Positions 28,011-36,529 of a stretch of DNA of 64,000 bases are shown here, piece after piece. How positions within the stretch are numbered: the stretch's first letter is position 1; every line of letters begins with the position of its first letter. A model generated the notes under the pieces. That model was not told the origin of the DNA and searched no databases. It saw only the letters and a program-made list of their open reading frames with translations. The DNA comes from Ilyomonas sp965277535 (GTDB lineage: Bacteria; Bacteroidota; Bacteroidia; Chitinophagales; Chitinophagaceae), in contig OZ255825.1 of the NCBI GenBank assembly GCA_965277535.1, positions 4,278,001-4,342,000 of the forward strand. Reading direction: 5' to 3'. The translations under genes were made by a program, and so were the position numbers.

Positions 28011-28949
28011 ATGCAAGCACCGAATATGGAAAACAATGCTGACAAACAAAACGAAGTTCCTGAAAGTAATCCTGCTCAATCAGGATTAGACGGCGAACAG
28101 CGTGGCGGATGGTTTAGAAGGTTTAGAAAAGGCATTACCACATCCACAGCAGAAAAAAAAGAAACGCCGGAAGGCTTATGGAATAAGTGTCCTGAGTGCA
28201 ATTTTATAACCACTACTACTGAACTTGCCGAGAACTTATTTGTTTGCCCGAAGTGCAATTATCATCATCGCATCGGCAGTGATGAATACTTCGAGTTTTT
28301 GTTTGATAACAATGCGTTTGAAGAATTGTTTGATAACATCCGCAGCAAAGACTTTCTTCATTTTACCGATTTAAAACCCTACCAGCAGAGGCTTGATGAT
28401 ATTTATGCAAAGACCGATTTGAAGGACAGTATGCGTGTTGCAATCGGTGAAGTAAAAGGACAAAAAATTGTGATTGCGTGCATGGATTTTGAGTTCATTG
28501 GTGGCTCGCTCGGCAGTGTAATGGGAGAGAAGTTCAGCCGCGCAGTGGATTATTGTATCAAAAACAAACTGCCATATTTGGTAATCAGCAAAAGCGGTGG
28601 CGCACGCATGATGGAAAGCGCATTCAGCCTGATGCAGCTTGCCAAAACCAGCGCAAAACTTTCACAGTTGAGCGATGCTAAACTGCCTTTTATTTCCTTA
28701 TTAACCGACCCGACTTTTGGCGGAACAACCGCTTCATTTGGTATGTTGGGTGATTTGAATATTGCTGAACCCGGCGCGCTCATTGGTTTTGCCGGTCCTC
28801 GTGTGATTAAAGAAACCATCAAAAAAGATTTACCCGAAGGTTTTCAGCGCAGCGAATTTTTATTGGAACATGGCTTCTTAGATTTTATTATAGACAGAAA
28901 AGGCTTAAAAGAAAAGATAGCGCAGTTGTTGTTTTTATTTGAACATTGA
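28011..28949 (+). CDS. accD: Acetyl-CoA carboxylase carboxyltransferase subunit beta
   Basis: A 312-residue AccD. The zinc ribbon uses C60 and C63 (NKCPEC) and C79 and C82 (VCPKC). The crotonase-like carboxyltransferase core shows SKSGGARMMESAFSLMQ and FGGTTASFGMLGDL, then GFAGPRVIKETIKKDLPEGF. With AccA it transfers carboxyl from carboxybiotin to acetyl-CoA, giving malonyl-CoA for fatty acid synthesis. The N-terminal ~30 residues before GGWFRRFRKGI are unusual (polar, low complexity) and the true start may be at 28026 (MENNADK). A GCAAAAACAAA word in reverse begins at the base right after the stop codon. Confidence 0.95.
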   Translation: MQAPNMENNADKQNEVPESNPAQSGLDGEQRGGWFRRFRKGITTSTAEKKETPEGLWNKCPECNFITTTTELAENLFVCPKCNYHHRIGSDEYFEFLFDNNAFEELFDNIRSKDFLHFTDLKPYQQRLDDIYAKTDLKDSMRVAIGEVKGQKIVIACMDFEFIGGSLGSVMGEKFSRAVDYCIKNKLPYLVISKSGGARMMESAFSLMQLAKTSAKLSQLSDAKLPFISLLTDPTFGGTTASFGMLGDLNIAEPGALIGFAGPRVIKETIKKDLPEGFQRSEFLLEHGFLDFIIDRKGLKEKIAQLLFLFEH

Positions 28950-29000
28950 TTTGTTTTTGCCGTTTTTTGCCACGAAGACGCGAAGGCGCAAAGTTGTTTT

Positions 29001-29173
29001 GTTACTGCGGGAAACGAAGCAGTGTGTGTTATAAATTGAACAGTATGTGAAAGCAATAAACCTGTTGAGTTTATTTACTCACAACTCGCCATTCACAACT
29101 TACAAACAATCTCGCGGCTCTATCCACAGACTGTTTCGTGCCTTGCCTACCGGCAGGCAGGCTCGCAGTAACG
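29001..29173. repeat. MITE-like repeat, copy A
   Basis: Left end GTTACTGCGGGAAACGAAGC and right end ...CTCGCAGTAAC, with a conserved interior GTGTGTTATAAATTGAA and a TCCACAGACTG near the right arm. A related copy lies at 49325-49480. The right arm is split by a 20-bp GGCAGG palindrome. Confidence 0.75.
29142..29161. repeat. GGCAGG palindrome inside a MITE-like arm
   Basis: CTTGCCTACCGGCAGGCAGG. It interrupts the arm between TTTCGTGC and CTCGCAGTAAC, which otherwise pairs with the left end. Same family as 1599-1618 and 32516-32537. Confidence 0.8.
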
Positions 29174-29337
29174 TGCGCATAGTTTACATTACAAAACAAG
29201 ATTTCAAAAGTGTTCTTCGTTCCTTTGTGCCTTCGTGGCAAATACCTGCAAAAACAAAAACTGCCCTTTTGTCTTATCATTTCTCTTTGCACAATATTTG
29301 ACGAACCCTTACCTTCACCCCAATAAAAAAGATAACA

Positions 29338-30042
29338 ATGAACATAGGAAAGGAGTTTGAAAAATATGCAGTGCAACACCGCGGCATCAGCAGCGCCACA
29401 TTGCATAATTACGGCAACCAGTTCACCAATTTAACGCCATACATCATTGAAGAGCGCCCGCTAAATGTTGCCAGCATGGACGTGTTTAGCCGCCTCATGA
29501 TGGACCGGATTATTTTTCTTGGCGAAGGCATTAACGATTATGTTGCCAACATTGTAACCGCACAGCTGTTGTTCCTCGACAGCACCGACCGCACGCGCGA
29601 CATTCAGATGTACATCAACAGCCCCGGAGGCAGTGTGTATGCGGGTTTGGGCATTTACGATACGATGCAGTTTGTAAGTCCTGACGTATCAACCATTTGC
29701 ACGGGCATTGCTGCCAGCATGGGTGCTGTGCTAATGGCTGCCGGCGTAAAAGGAAAACGCAGCGCGTTGAAGCATTGCCGTATTATGATTCACCAGCCAA
29801 GCGGCGCCATTGGCGGACAGGCTTCGGATATTGCCATTACCGCAAGAGAAATTCGTAAGATTCGTCATGAACTGGACGAAGTGCTTGCCCATCATACCGG
29901 CAAAGACATGGAAACCATTGCCCGCGACCGCGATCGCGATTTTTGGATGACCGCAGCAGAAGCGAAAGAATATGGTTTGGTAGACGAAGTGCTGCTAACC
30001 AATCCAAGAAAAGAAAACACAACAAACGGAGTAGCAAAATAA
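29338..30042 (+). CDS. clpP: ATP-dependent Clp protease proteolytic subunit
   Basis: A 234-residue serine peptidase with the catalytic triad S127 (GIAASMGAVLM), H152 (RIMIHQPSG) and D201 (RDFWMTAAEA). It assembles as a tetradecamer and degrades proteins unfolded by ClpX or ClpA/C. It is followed by a second clpP gene and then clpX, an arrangement seen in Bacteroidota. The two subunits may form mixed rings. The first ~35 residues before NVASMDVF are longer than in E. coli ClpP, and may be a propeptide. Confidence 0.95.
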   Translation: MNIGKEFEKYAVQHRGISSATLHNYGNQFTNLTPYIIEERPLNVASMDVFSRLMMDRIIFLGEGINDYVANIVTAQLLFLDSTDRTRDIQMYINSPGGSVYAGLGIYDTMQFVSPDVSTICTGIAASMGAVLMAAGVKGKRSALKHCRIMIHQPSGAIGGQASDIAITAREIRKIRHELDEVLAHHTGKDMETIARDRDRDFWMTAAEAKEYGLVDEVLLTNPRKENTTNGVAK

Positions 30043-30046
30043 TTAA

Positions 30047-30110
30047 AGATTTATGATTGATGATTTATGAATTGTGATTTCATAGCTCATCAATCACAAA
30101 TCATAAATCT
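30047..30110. repeat. Inverted repeat between the two clpP genes
   Basis: AGATTTATGATT...AATCATAAATCT arms with several extra aaatcaca/tgtgattt matches. It fills most of the 83-bp spacer, and may attenuate or stabilise the clpP transcripts. Confidence 0.7.
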
Positions 30111-30125
30111 AAAATCACAAATCAG

Positions 30126-30767
30126 ATGATAGACCTGACATACAAGAATCCATTTTTAATGGATGATGATGAAGAAGAAAAAGAAGAAATAGAAAAGCCG
30201 GAAAAAGAAAACCAGTCGCCTTTTATTTTAAAGAAAATGGAGCAGCTCTTTCTTGAAAAAAGAGCGGTGTACCTGTGGGGAATGGTTGATGACAGAAGTG
30301 CGAAAGATGTGGTAAGCAAGCTCTTGCTTTTGGATGCCGATAATCCGGGAAAAGAAATTAAATTTTACATTAATAGCCCCGGCGGTATGGTAACCAGCGG
30401 TTTTGTTGTTTACGATACAATTAAGCTCCTCAAATCGCCGGTAAGCACCATCTGCATGGGCCTGGCTGCCAGCATGGGTTCTATTTTATTAAGCGTGGGC
30501 ACCAAAGGCAGACGTTTTATTTATCCGCGTGGCGAAGTGATGATTCATCAGCCCAGCATTGGTGGCTATTTTCAGGCAACCAGCGCCGACATTGAAATTC
30601 AGGCGCAACAAATTGAAAGAACCAAACTGGTTGGTGCACAGGTGTTGGCCGAAAATTGCGGTAAAACAGTAGAACAAATTATGAAAGATTTTGACCGCGA
30701 TTATTGGATGGATGCCGAAGGAGCTGTAAAATACGGAATTGTAGATGCCGTGTTAAACGAGCTATAA
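30126..30767 (+). CDS. clpP: Second ATP-dependent Clp protease proteolytic subunit
   Basis: A 213-residue ClpP paralogue with S116 (GLAASMGSIL), H141 (VMIHQPS) and D192 (RDYWMDAEGA). Compared with the first ClpP it has a highly acidic N-terminal stretch (MDDDEEEKEEIEKPEKEN) before the core. All catalytic residues are present, so it is probably active. It lies between clpP and clpX and likely forms part of the same Clp complex. Which subunit docks ClpX cannot be read from this sequence. A terminator follows 20 bp after the stop. Confidence 0.94.
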   Translation: MIDLTYKNPFLMDDDEEEKEEIEKPEKENQSPFILKKMEQLFLEKRAVYLWGMVDDRSAKDVVSKLLLLDADNPGKEIKFYINSPGGMVTSGFVVYDTIKLLKSPVSTICMGLAASMGSILLSVGTKGRRFIYPRGEVMIHQPSIGGYFQATSADIEIQAQQIERTKLVGAQVLAENCGKTVEQIMKDFDRDYWMDAEGAVKYGIVDAVLNEL

Positions 30768-30787
30768 TTCAATACTTTTTTAAGGAG

Positions 30788-30818
30788 GAAACCGCTGGAG
30801 CAAGGCGGTTTCTTTTTT
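30788..30818 (+). terminator. Terminator after the clpP pair
   Basis: GAAACCGC pairs with GCGGTTTC, followed by a run of six T. clpX starts 67 bp later, so clpX probably has its own promoter or is reached by read-through. Confidence 0.85.
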
Positions 30819-30884
30819 ACTTTGCATAGATTCTTGAAGAAGTCTGAACACAAAACAATGTTTTCAGACTATAAGTTGAAAAAT

Positions 30885-32126
30885 ATGGCGAAACAAACAA
30901 ACAGATTAAGCTGTTCTTTTTGCGGCAAACCACGCGACGAAGTGAATGTGTTGATAGCCGGGCAACACGGCGAACACATTTGCGATAACTGCGTTGAACA
31001 TGCGCAAACCTTGATTGGGCAGGAGCTGGAAAACCGGCAAAAAGCAAAAGACAAACACTATGAATTTGCCATTCGCAAACCGGCGGAAATCAAAACATTT
31101 TTAGATAAATACATTGTTGGGCAAACAGACGCTAAAAAAATCATCAGCGTTGCGGTTTACAATCACTACAAACGGATCACCCAAAAAAAACAGGCTGATG
31201 AGATTGAAATTGAAAAAAGCAATCTCATCATGGTTGGCGAAACAGGAACCGGAAAAACCCTGCTTGCCAAAACGGTTGCCAAGTTGTTGAACGTTCCATT
31301 TGCCATTGTTGATGCTACCGTTTTTACGGAAGCCGGTTATGTGGGTGAAGATGTGGAAAGTATGCTCACCCGATTGTTGCAAGCCTCCAATTATGATGTG
31401 GCTGCTGCTGAAAAAGGAATCGTTTACATTGACGAAATTGATAAAATTGCCCGCAAAAACGACAATCCTTCTATCACCCGCGATGTAAGTGGCGAAGGTG
31501 TTCAGCAAGGTTTATTAAAAATACTCGAAGGCACTGATGTTTTAGTTCCTCCACAAGGCGGCAGAAAGCATCCTGAACAAAAAATGGTGAAGATGAATAC
31601 CGCAAATATTCTCTTCATTGCCGGCGGTGCTTTTGATGGCGTTGACAGAATTATTTCGCGGCGCGTGAACACCAATGCAATTGGTTTTGGTGTAAATAAA
31701 GAACTTCAGGAAACGCAAAAGAAAAACCTGTTGCAATTTGTAAACGCTACCGATTTAAAAAGTTTTGGATTGATACCAGAATTGCTTGGACGTTTGCCCG
31801 TGATTACTCATCTTGAACCGTTGGATGCTGCTACGTTGCGTTTGATTTTAACCGAGCCGAAGAACAGCCTGATGAAGCAATATGAACGCTTGTTTGAAAT
31901 TGAAAACATCAAACTGGTTGTTGATGTGGAAGTTCTTGATTTCATTGTACTAAAAGCAATGGAGTTTAAGCTGGGTGCACGAGGTTTGCGCAGTATATGT
32001 GAGCAGATTTTAACCGACGCTATGTTTGAATTGCCTGGTAGCAATACAAAAGAATTTCATGTAACATTAGCTTATGCAAAGCAGCAATTTGAAAACAGCA
32101 AAATGAACCTTTTAAAAGTAGCGTAG
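30885..32126 (+). CDS. clpX: ATP-dependent Clp protease ATP-binding subunit ClpX
   Basis: A 413-residue AAA+ unfoldase. The C4 zinc-binding domain (CSFCGKPRDE and CDNCVEHA, residues ~10-40) precedes Walker A GETGTGKT, Walker B YIDEIDKIARK, and the loop PGF/RKH equivalents. ClpX recognises tagged substrates such as ssrA-tagged proteins and feeds them to ClpP. The start at 30885 (MAKQTNRLSCSFCGK) is taken because the longer frame reads through the terminator. A short gene at 32205 follows on the same strand. Confidence 0.95.
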   Translation: MAKQTNRLSCSFCGKPRDEVNVLIAGQHGEHICDNCVEHAQTLIGQELENRQKAKDKHYEFAIRKPAEIKTFLDKYIVGQTDAKKIISVAVYNHYKRITQKKQADEIEIEKSNLIMVGETGTGKTLLAKTVAKLLNVPFAIVDATVFTEAGYVGEDVESMLTRLLQASNYDVAAAEKGIVYIDEIDKIARKNDNPSITRDVSGEGVQQGLLKILEGTDVLVPPQGGRKHPEQKMVKMNTANILFIAGGAFDGVDRIISRRVNTNAIGFGVNKELQETQKKNLLQFVNATDLKSFGLIPELLGRLPVITHLEPLDAATLRLILTEPKNSLMKQYERLFEIENIKLVVDVEVLDFIVLKAMEFKLGARGLRSICEQILTDAMFELPGSNTKEFHVTLAYAKQQFENSKMNLLKVA

Positions 32127-32204
32127 TTATTGTTAATTGAATATGGTTAATGTATGATTGAACTTCTTTTATTTCTTCCAATTAACCGTCAAAAATAAAA
32201 ACTT

Positions 32205-32351
32205 ATGAACGAATTAGTTGAACGTATTACAGCCGCAGCAGGCATTACGCCGCAGCAAGCGCAAACTGCCGTTGAAACGGTTGCCAATTTTGTAAAAGAA
32301 AAGTTTCCGATGATGGCTGGCGCCGTTGACCAGTTGTTTAAAAGCAATTAG
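32205..32351 (+). CDS. Short helical hypothetical protein (48 aa)
   Basis: A small open frame with a good ATG: MNELVERITAAAGI, then TPQQAQTAVETVANFVKEKF and MAGAVDQLFKSN. The pattern of two amphipathic helices resembles short proteins of the DUF2780/DUF2267 kind, but I cannot place it firmly. It follows clpX by 78 bp on the same strand, with a ribosome site-like AAAATAAAA before the ATG. Base use and helix periodicity make it likely to be real. Confidence 0.55.
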   Translation: MNELVERITAAAGITPQQAQTAVETVANFVKEKFPMMAGAVDQLFKSN

Positions 32352-32451
32352 TTGCTATGTCAGGTTTCCCGCAAAGAATGCGATGACAAAAAATGGGCAA
32401 AACCAAACCTTGTTATTGTTTTCTTTTGCGGGATTTTTGTTTCGAAATTCT

Positions 32452-32563
32452 GAACCACAAAGACGCGGAGGACACGGAGTTTCACAAAGGGTAATAAATA
32501 AATTCTTCGTGCAACCCTGCCTTTGCCGGCAGGCAGGTTCTTTTCTTTGTGTCTTCGTGGTTC
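32452..32563. repeat. Inverted repeat with inserted GGCAGG palindrome
   Basis: Outer arms GAACCACAAAGACGC and GTGTCTTCGTGGTTC. Near the right arm, 32516-32537 is a variant palindrome, CCTGCC-TTTGCC-GGCAGG-CAGG in outline. It is the third palindrome of this type in the window and the third to lie in such an arm. It sits between the 48-aa gene and uppP. Confidence 0.8.
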
Positions 32564-32594
32564 AAAAAAATCTTGTAAAACCAAACCAATTTTC

Positions 32595-33392
32595 ATGAAC
32601 TTTTTTCAGTCAATTATTCTCTCCATTATTGAAGGCCTCACCGAATTTTTACCCGTTTCCAGTACCGCACACATGCGCTTTGCAAATCCATTATTGGGTG
32701 TAAGCGCATCCCCGTTTGTTGATATGTTTGAAGTAGTCATTCAGCTTGCTGCCATTCTTTCTGTAGTAGTTATTTTTTATAAACGATTCTTCGATTTTTC
32801 ACGTTCCGTTTTTTACATCAAACTTATCATTGCTGTTATTCCTGCTTTAATTTTTGGTGCCATTTTAAAAAAGCACATTGATACAGTGCTTGATAACACT
32901 CAATTTATAGCTTGGGTAATGTTGATTGGCGGTATCATCCTTTTGTTCATTGATAAATTTTTTACACGGCAACGTATTGATGATGACAGACAAATCTCGT
33001 ATCCCAAAGCATTTGTGATAGGTTGGTTCCAGGTATTGGCTATTATTTTTCCAGGCTTAAGCCGGAGCGCAGCTACTATTGTTGGTGGAATGAGTCAGAA
33101 ATTAACGCGCCGTGTGGCTGCTGAATTCTCTTTCTTTCTCGCTGTTCCTACTATGTTTGCCGCAAGTGTAAAAAGCTTTTGGGATGTGTACAAAGATCAT
33201 CCAGATGTGTTGAGCAAAAACAACTATGCAGTGTTGGGCGTGGGTAGTTTGGTTTCGTTTGTTGTGGCTCTTATCGCTGTAAGGTTTTTTATTTCTTACA
33301 TACAAAAACATTCGTTTCGCGCCTTTGGTGTGTATCGGATTATATTGGGCGTAGTCATGTTGTTTTTGATATATAAAGGTTATGTAAAATAG
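32595..33392 (+). CDS. uppP: Undecaprenyl-diphosphatase (UppP/BacA family)
   Basis: A 265-residue membrane enzyme that removes one phosphate from undecaprenyl diphosphate, recycling the lipid carrier of cell wall synthesis. The signature motifs are both visible: the N-terminal GLTEFLPVSSTAH and the second motif GLSRSAATIVGGM, each in a membrane-embedded loop. About eight hydrophobic segments are present. The start at 32595 (MNFFQSIILSIIEG) is taken, since the longer frame starts inside the upstream repeat. It is followed by a UMF1-type transporter on the same strand. Confidence 0.95.
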   Translation: MNFFQSIILSIIEGLTEFLPVSSTAHMRFANPLLGVSASPFVDMFEVVIQLAAILSVVVIFYKRFFDFSRSVFYIKLIIAVIPALIFGAILKKHIDTVLDNTQFIAWVMLIGGIILLFIDKFFTRQRIDDDRQISYPKAFVIGWFQVLAIIFPGLSRSAATIVGGMSQKLTRRVAAEFSFFLAVPTMFAASVKSFWDVYKDHPDVLSKNNYAVLGVGSLVSFVVALIAVRFFISYIQKHSFRAFGVYRIILGVVMLFLIYKGYVK

Positions 33393-33449
33393 AACGCATT
33401 TGCATAAATGCAAAACATCAGATACATTGCCTTATAAAACCAAAGCTTC

Positions 33450-34772
33450 ATGCAAACGGCTTCTAAAAAAGTAATCAATGGTTGGGCAATGTACGATTGG
33501 GCAAACAGCGCTTACAACCTGGTTATCACATCCACCATTTTCCCTGCTTATTACGATGCCATCACGTCAACAAAAGACAATGGAGGCAACGTTATCTCTC
33601 ACAAAGTAAATCTTTTCGGAACAACGCTCGAGAGCGCATCGTTGTACAATTATGCTATTGCATTCGCTTATTTGGTTATTGCCTGCATCTCGCCAATTCT
33701 TTCTTCCATTGCCGATTACAAAGGCAATAAAAAAAGGTTTATGCAGTTCTTCTGCTACTTAGGAAGCGTTGCCTGCTGTACATTATATTTCTTTGATAAA
33801 ACCACATTATCGCTTGGCATTATCTGCGCCATTTTAGCTGCCATTGGCTATTGCGGAAGTCTTGTTTTTTATAATTCTTACCTGCCAGAAATTGCCGCCG
33901 AAGCCGATCAGGACAAGGTGAGCGCAAAGGGTTTTGCTTATGGTTACATTGGCAGCGTATTGTTGCAGATTGTTTGTTTTTTATTTGTGTTGAAGCCCGA
34001 ATGGTTTGGAATAAAAGATGCCACGTTTGCGCCGCGATTGTCTTTTTTATTGGTAGGATTGTGGTGGATGGGTTTTGCGCAAATCACATTTTTGGTTTTA
34101 CCTAAAATTAAGCGGGAAGTCAAAAACAAAACGGAAAACATTATCACAAAAGGCTTTGCTGAATTAAAAAAAGTGTGGCGACAGGTAAAAGCTTTGCCGG
34201 TTTTAAAAAACTATTTGTATGCGTTTTTCTTTTACAGTATGGGCGTGCAAACGGTTATGCTTGCTGCCACTTTGTTCGGTAGCCAGGTGCTTCATCTGGA
34301 TGCTGGAATATTGATTGAGTGCATTCTCGTCATACAAATTGTTGCCATTGCAGGCGCCTATATCATGTCTAAATTATCAGCGCGCTTTGGCAACTTTAAA
34401 GTGCTCATGTTTGTTGTGCTGATATGGATTGGCATTTGCATCATCGCTTATTTTATCACCACACGAGATCAGTTTTACATTGTAGCCGGTTTGGTGGGTT
34501 TGGTAATGGGAGGCATTCAATCGTTAAGTCGCTCCACGTATGCAAAGCTGATGCCTCCTACACAAGACACAGCTTCCTTTTTTTCGTTTTATGATGTTAC
34601 CGAAAAAGTAGCCATTGTGATTGGTATGTTTTCGTTTGGTTTTGTACAACAAATCACCGGCAACATGCGCAATTCAATCATTGCCTTAATCGCCTTTTTT
34701 ATTACAGGCTTTGTTATTTTATTCTTTGCTTTGCAAAAACAAAGAACATCTTCTTCGTTGGTTGCCGCATGA
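33450..34772 (+). CDS. MFS transporter, UMF1/Atg22 family
   Basis: A 440-residue protein with about 12 membrane helices. It belongs to the UMF1 (Atg22-like) group by its N-terminal signature INGWAMYDWANSAYNLVITS and the central GYCGSLVFYNSYLPEIA. The yeast homologue exports amino acids from the vacuole; bacterial members have no settled substrate. The stop overlaps the next start as ATGA (34769-34772), so it is coupled with the MBL hydrolase gene. The cytosolic C-terminal tail (FALQKQRTSSS) contains a GCAAAAACAAA copy. Confidence 0.9.
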   Translation: MQTASKKVINGWAMYDWANSAYNLVITSTIFPAYYDAITSTKDNGGNVISHKVNLFGTTLESASLYNYAIAFAYLVIACISPILSSIADYKGNKKRFMQFFCYLGSVACCTLYFFDKTTLSLGIICAILAAIGYCGSLVFYNSYLPEIAAEADQDKVSAKGFAYGYIGSVLLQIVCFLFVLKPEWFGIKDATFAPRLSFLLVGLWWMGFAQITFLVLPKIKREVKNKTENIITKGFAELKKVWRQVKALPVLKNYLYAFFFYSMGVQTVMLAATLFGSQVLHLDAGILIECILVIQIVAIAGAYIMSKLSARFGNFKVLMFVVLIWIGICIIAYFITTRDQFYIVAGLVGLVMGGIQSLSRSTYAKLMPPTQDTASFFSFYDVTEKVAIVIGMFSFGFVQQITGNMRNSIIALIAFFITGFVILFFALQKQRTSSSLVAA

Positions 34773-35614
34773 AATTATACACCATTGATACCGGATATTT
34801 TAAGTTAGATGGAGGCGCCATGTTTGGTGTTGTGCCCAAAAGTCTATGGCAGAAATTGAACCCACCGGATGACAATAATCTTTGCAATTGGGCAATGCGT
34901 TGTTTGCTAATTGAAGATGAAAACCGCTTGATTTTAATTGATACCGGCATCGGCAATAAGCAAAGCGAAAAGTTTTTAAGTCATTATTATTTGTCGGGTA
35001 ATGATACATTAGAATCTTCTTTGCAAAAAAAAGGCTTTTCCAAACATGATATAACCGATGTAATTCTTACACATCTTCATTTCGACCATGTTGGCGGTGC
35101 CATTGAACGTGTGGGAGAGAAGTTGCAAACCACTTTTCCCAATGCAATGTATTGGAGCAATGAACAGCATTGGCAATGGGCAACCAAACCCAATGCCCGC
35201 GAGAAAGCATCGTTTTTGCATGAGAATATTTTGCCTTTGCAAGAGAGTGGACAATTGAAAATGATTGATGAAAACAAACCTTCGTTTTCCCAAAATATTT
35301 CCATTCGCTTTGTAAATGGGCATACCAAAAATATGATGCTGCCGCAGATTAATTACAACGTTACAACCCTTTTATACATAGCAGATTTGTTGCCTTCCGT
35401 TGCGCACATTCCTTTGCCTTATGTGATGGCTTATGATATGTTTCCGCTTACTACTTTACAAGAAAAAGAGTTTTTCTTACAAGAAGCATTGAGCCACAAT
35501 TATGTCCTTTTTTTTGAACACGATCCAAATATTGAATGTTGCACATTACAACAAACAGACAAAGGCATTCGGATGAAAGATTCGTTTAGATTGGCTGACT
35601 TCTTTGGCAAATAG
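34769..35614 (+). CDS. MBL-fold metallo-hydrolase
   Basis: A 281-residue metallo-beta-lactamase-fold protein. The metal-binding motif HxHxDH is seen in ILTHLHFDHVGGAI, with the second histidine in FVNGHTKNMM, an aspartate in LLYIADLLPS and a third histidine near FEHDPNIECC. These residues can coordinate two metal ions for hydrolysis of lactones, esters or similar substrates. The 4-bp overlap with the upstream UMF1 transporter gene suggests coupled functions, possibly export and breakdown of a related compound; that link is inference. Confidence 0.9.
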   Translation: MKLYTIDTGYFKLDGGAMFGVVPKSLWQKLNPPDDNNLCNWAMRCLLIEDENRLILIDTGIGNKQSEKFLSHYYLSGNDTLESSLQKKGFSKHDITDVILTHLHFDHVGGAIERVGEKLQTTFPNAMYWSNEQHWQWATKPNAREKASFLHENILPLQESGQLKMIDENKPSFSQNISIRFVNGHTKNMMLPQINYNVTTLLYIADLLPSVAHIPLPYVMAYDMFPLTTLQEKEFFLQEALSHNYVLFFEHDPNIECCTLQQTDKGIRMKDSFRLADFFGK

Positions 35615-35621
35615 GAAATCA

Positions 35622-36266
35622 TTATACAGAGTATCTTTTCTCCTTAAGCCACGAAACAATTACTTTGATGTAGGTGGTAAAGTAATCAGACGAAATCATT
35701 TCATCCGGCGTAATGGAAAGTCCGTTGCAGATAGCTGGCAAATCTTGTTGGAACTCATTGAAGTGCTTCCACATTTCTGCGCCGCCCGGCAAAATTTTAT
35801 CTGTCTTATTTCCAAGCCAAACACGAACGATATCCATTAGCCTGGCAGGATCATCGTGATGCACTTGTATATCTTGTCCTGCAACATCGCTGATTGTTTG
35901 CTGGTAACGCGAAGACACACTGTCCATCATCATAACTTTCTTGCCCTGTTGCCGTTTGTTTCCATAATGAAAGCAACCCCAGAAAAGTCCGGTTTCGAAT
36001 GGCATATTGAATCGGGGCAGGTTGTTTTTCATTCCCAGTTCTACGCGCGATATATCATGAATGCCATACTTACACTCGTCAATAATGCGCAGTAGTTTCG
36101 CCAGCCTTGTTTCTTCCGAGCCTACATCTTCATAAGCGCATCGGGCTATAAAGCCGCAGTCGTGAATAGCAAATACCAAAGCCCGGAACAGCGGCTTGAA
36201 ATCATCGTCGAATGGACAGTTAATGTAAACATGAAGTTCAAAAGGAACGGCCGGCAGGACAGGCAT
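35622..36266 (-). CDS. DRHyd/nucleoside deoxyribosyltransferase-like protein
   Basis: A 214-residue protein I place only at fold level. Its opening YINCPFDDDFKPLFRALVFA and later GIHDISRVELG, FNMPFETGLFWG and DIVRVWLGNK segments match what I remember of a bacterial family related to nucleoside 2-deoxyribosyltransferases and TIR domains (DRHyd superfamily), where the glutamate in the MPFETGLFWG segment would be catalytic. Such domains act as NAD- or nucleotide-cleaving effectors in several conflict systems. It is preceded by a 51-codon frame in the same direction, 17 bp away. The family assignment needs a profile search. Confidence 0.6.
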   Translation of the reverse strand: MPVLPAVPFELHVYINCPFDDDFKPLFRALVFAIHDCGFIARCAYEDVGSEETRLAKLLRIIDECKYGIHDISRVELGMKNNLPRFNMPFETGLFWGCFHYGNKRQQGKKVMMMDSVSSRYQQTISDVAGQDIQVHHDDPARLMDIVRVWLGNKTDKILPGGAEMWKHFNEFQQDLPAICNGLSITPDEMISSDYFTTYIKVIVSWLKEKRYSV

Positions 36267-36283
36267 AAGGGAAAAAGATAGGG

Positions 36284-36439
36284 TTATCTTGAAGTAAGGG
36301 CAATTGCTTTTTTTACAGCCTTTTCAATATCGGTCTTGCTAATTTTTGAAGTGGCGGGTGAATCCTTTACAATGCGAAAATTATTTTTTGCTTCTTCATT
36401 CTGAAGTGTCGTCTTTTTGTTCCTGTTCTTTGCCATCAT
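36284..36439 (-). CDS. Small basic protein (51 aa) upstream of the DRHyd-like gene
   Basis: Minus-strand frame MMAKNRNKKTTLQNEEAKNN, then FRIVKDSPATSKISKTD and IEKAVKKAIALTSR, with a possible second start at 36436. The protein is strongly basic, with a helical C-terminus, and I recognise no family. It ends 17 bp before the DRHyd-like start, so the two probably form one operon. Given the partner's fold, an antidote or adaptor role is conceivable; nothing in the sequence shows it directly. Confidence 0.55.
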   Translation of the reverse strand: MMAKNRNKKTTLQNEEAKNNFRIVKDSPATSKISKTDIEKAVKKAIALTSR

Positions 36440-36529
36440 CTTCTGTTTATTCTCAAAAGTAAATCAATTCTTGTTACATTCACACTGCACCTTTTGCGTT
36501 TCCTTATCTGAAGTTCTATGTGCCGCTTG

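Larger units (their letters stand above)
28969..29239. repeat. Nested repeats: outer hairpin around a MITE-like copy
   Basis: The outer arms are GCCACGAAGACGCGAAGG (28969) and CCTTTGTGCCTTCGTGGC (ending 29239). Inside lies a MITE-like inverted repeat (29001-29173), and within its right arm sits the GGCAGG palindrome (29142-29161). This 388-bp gap between accD and clpP holds no gene that I can see. Confidence 0.75.
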
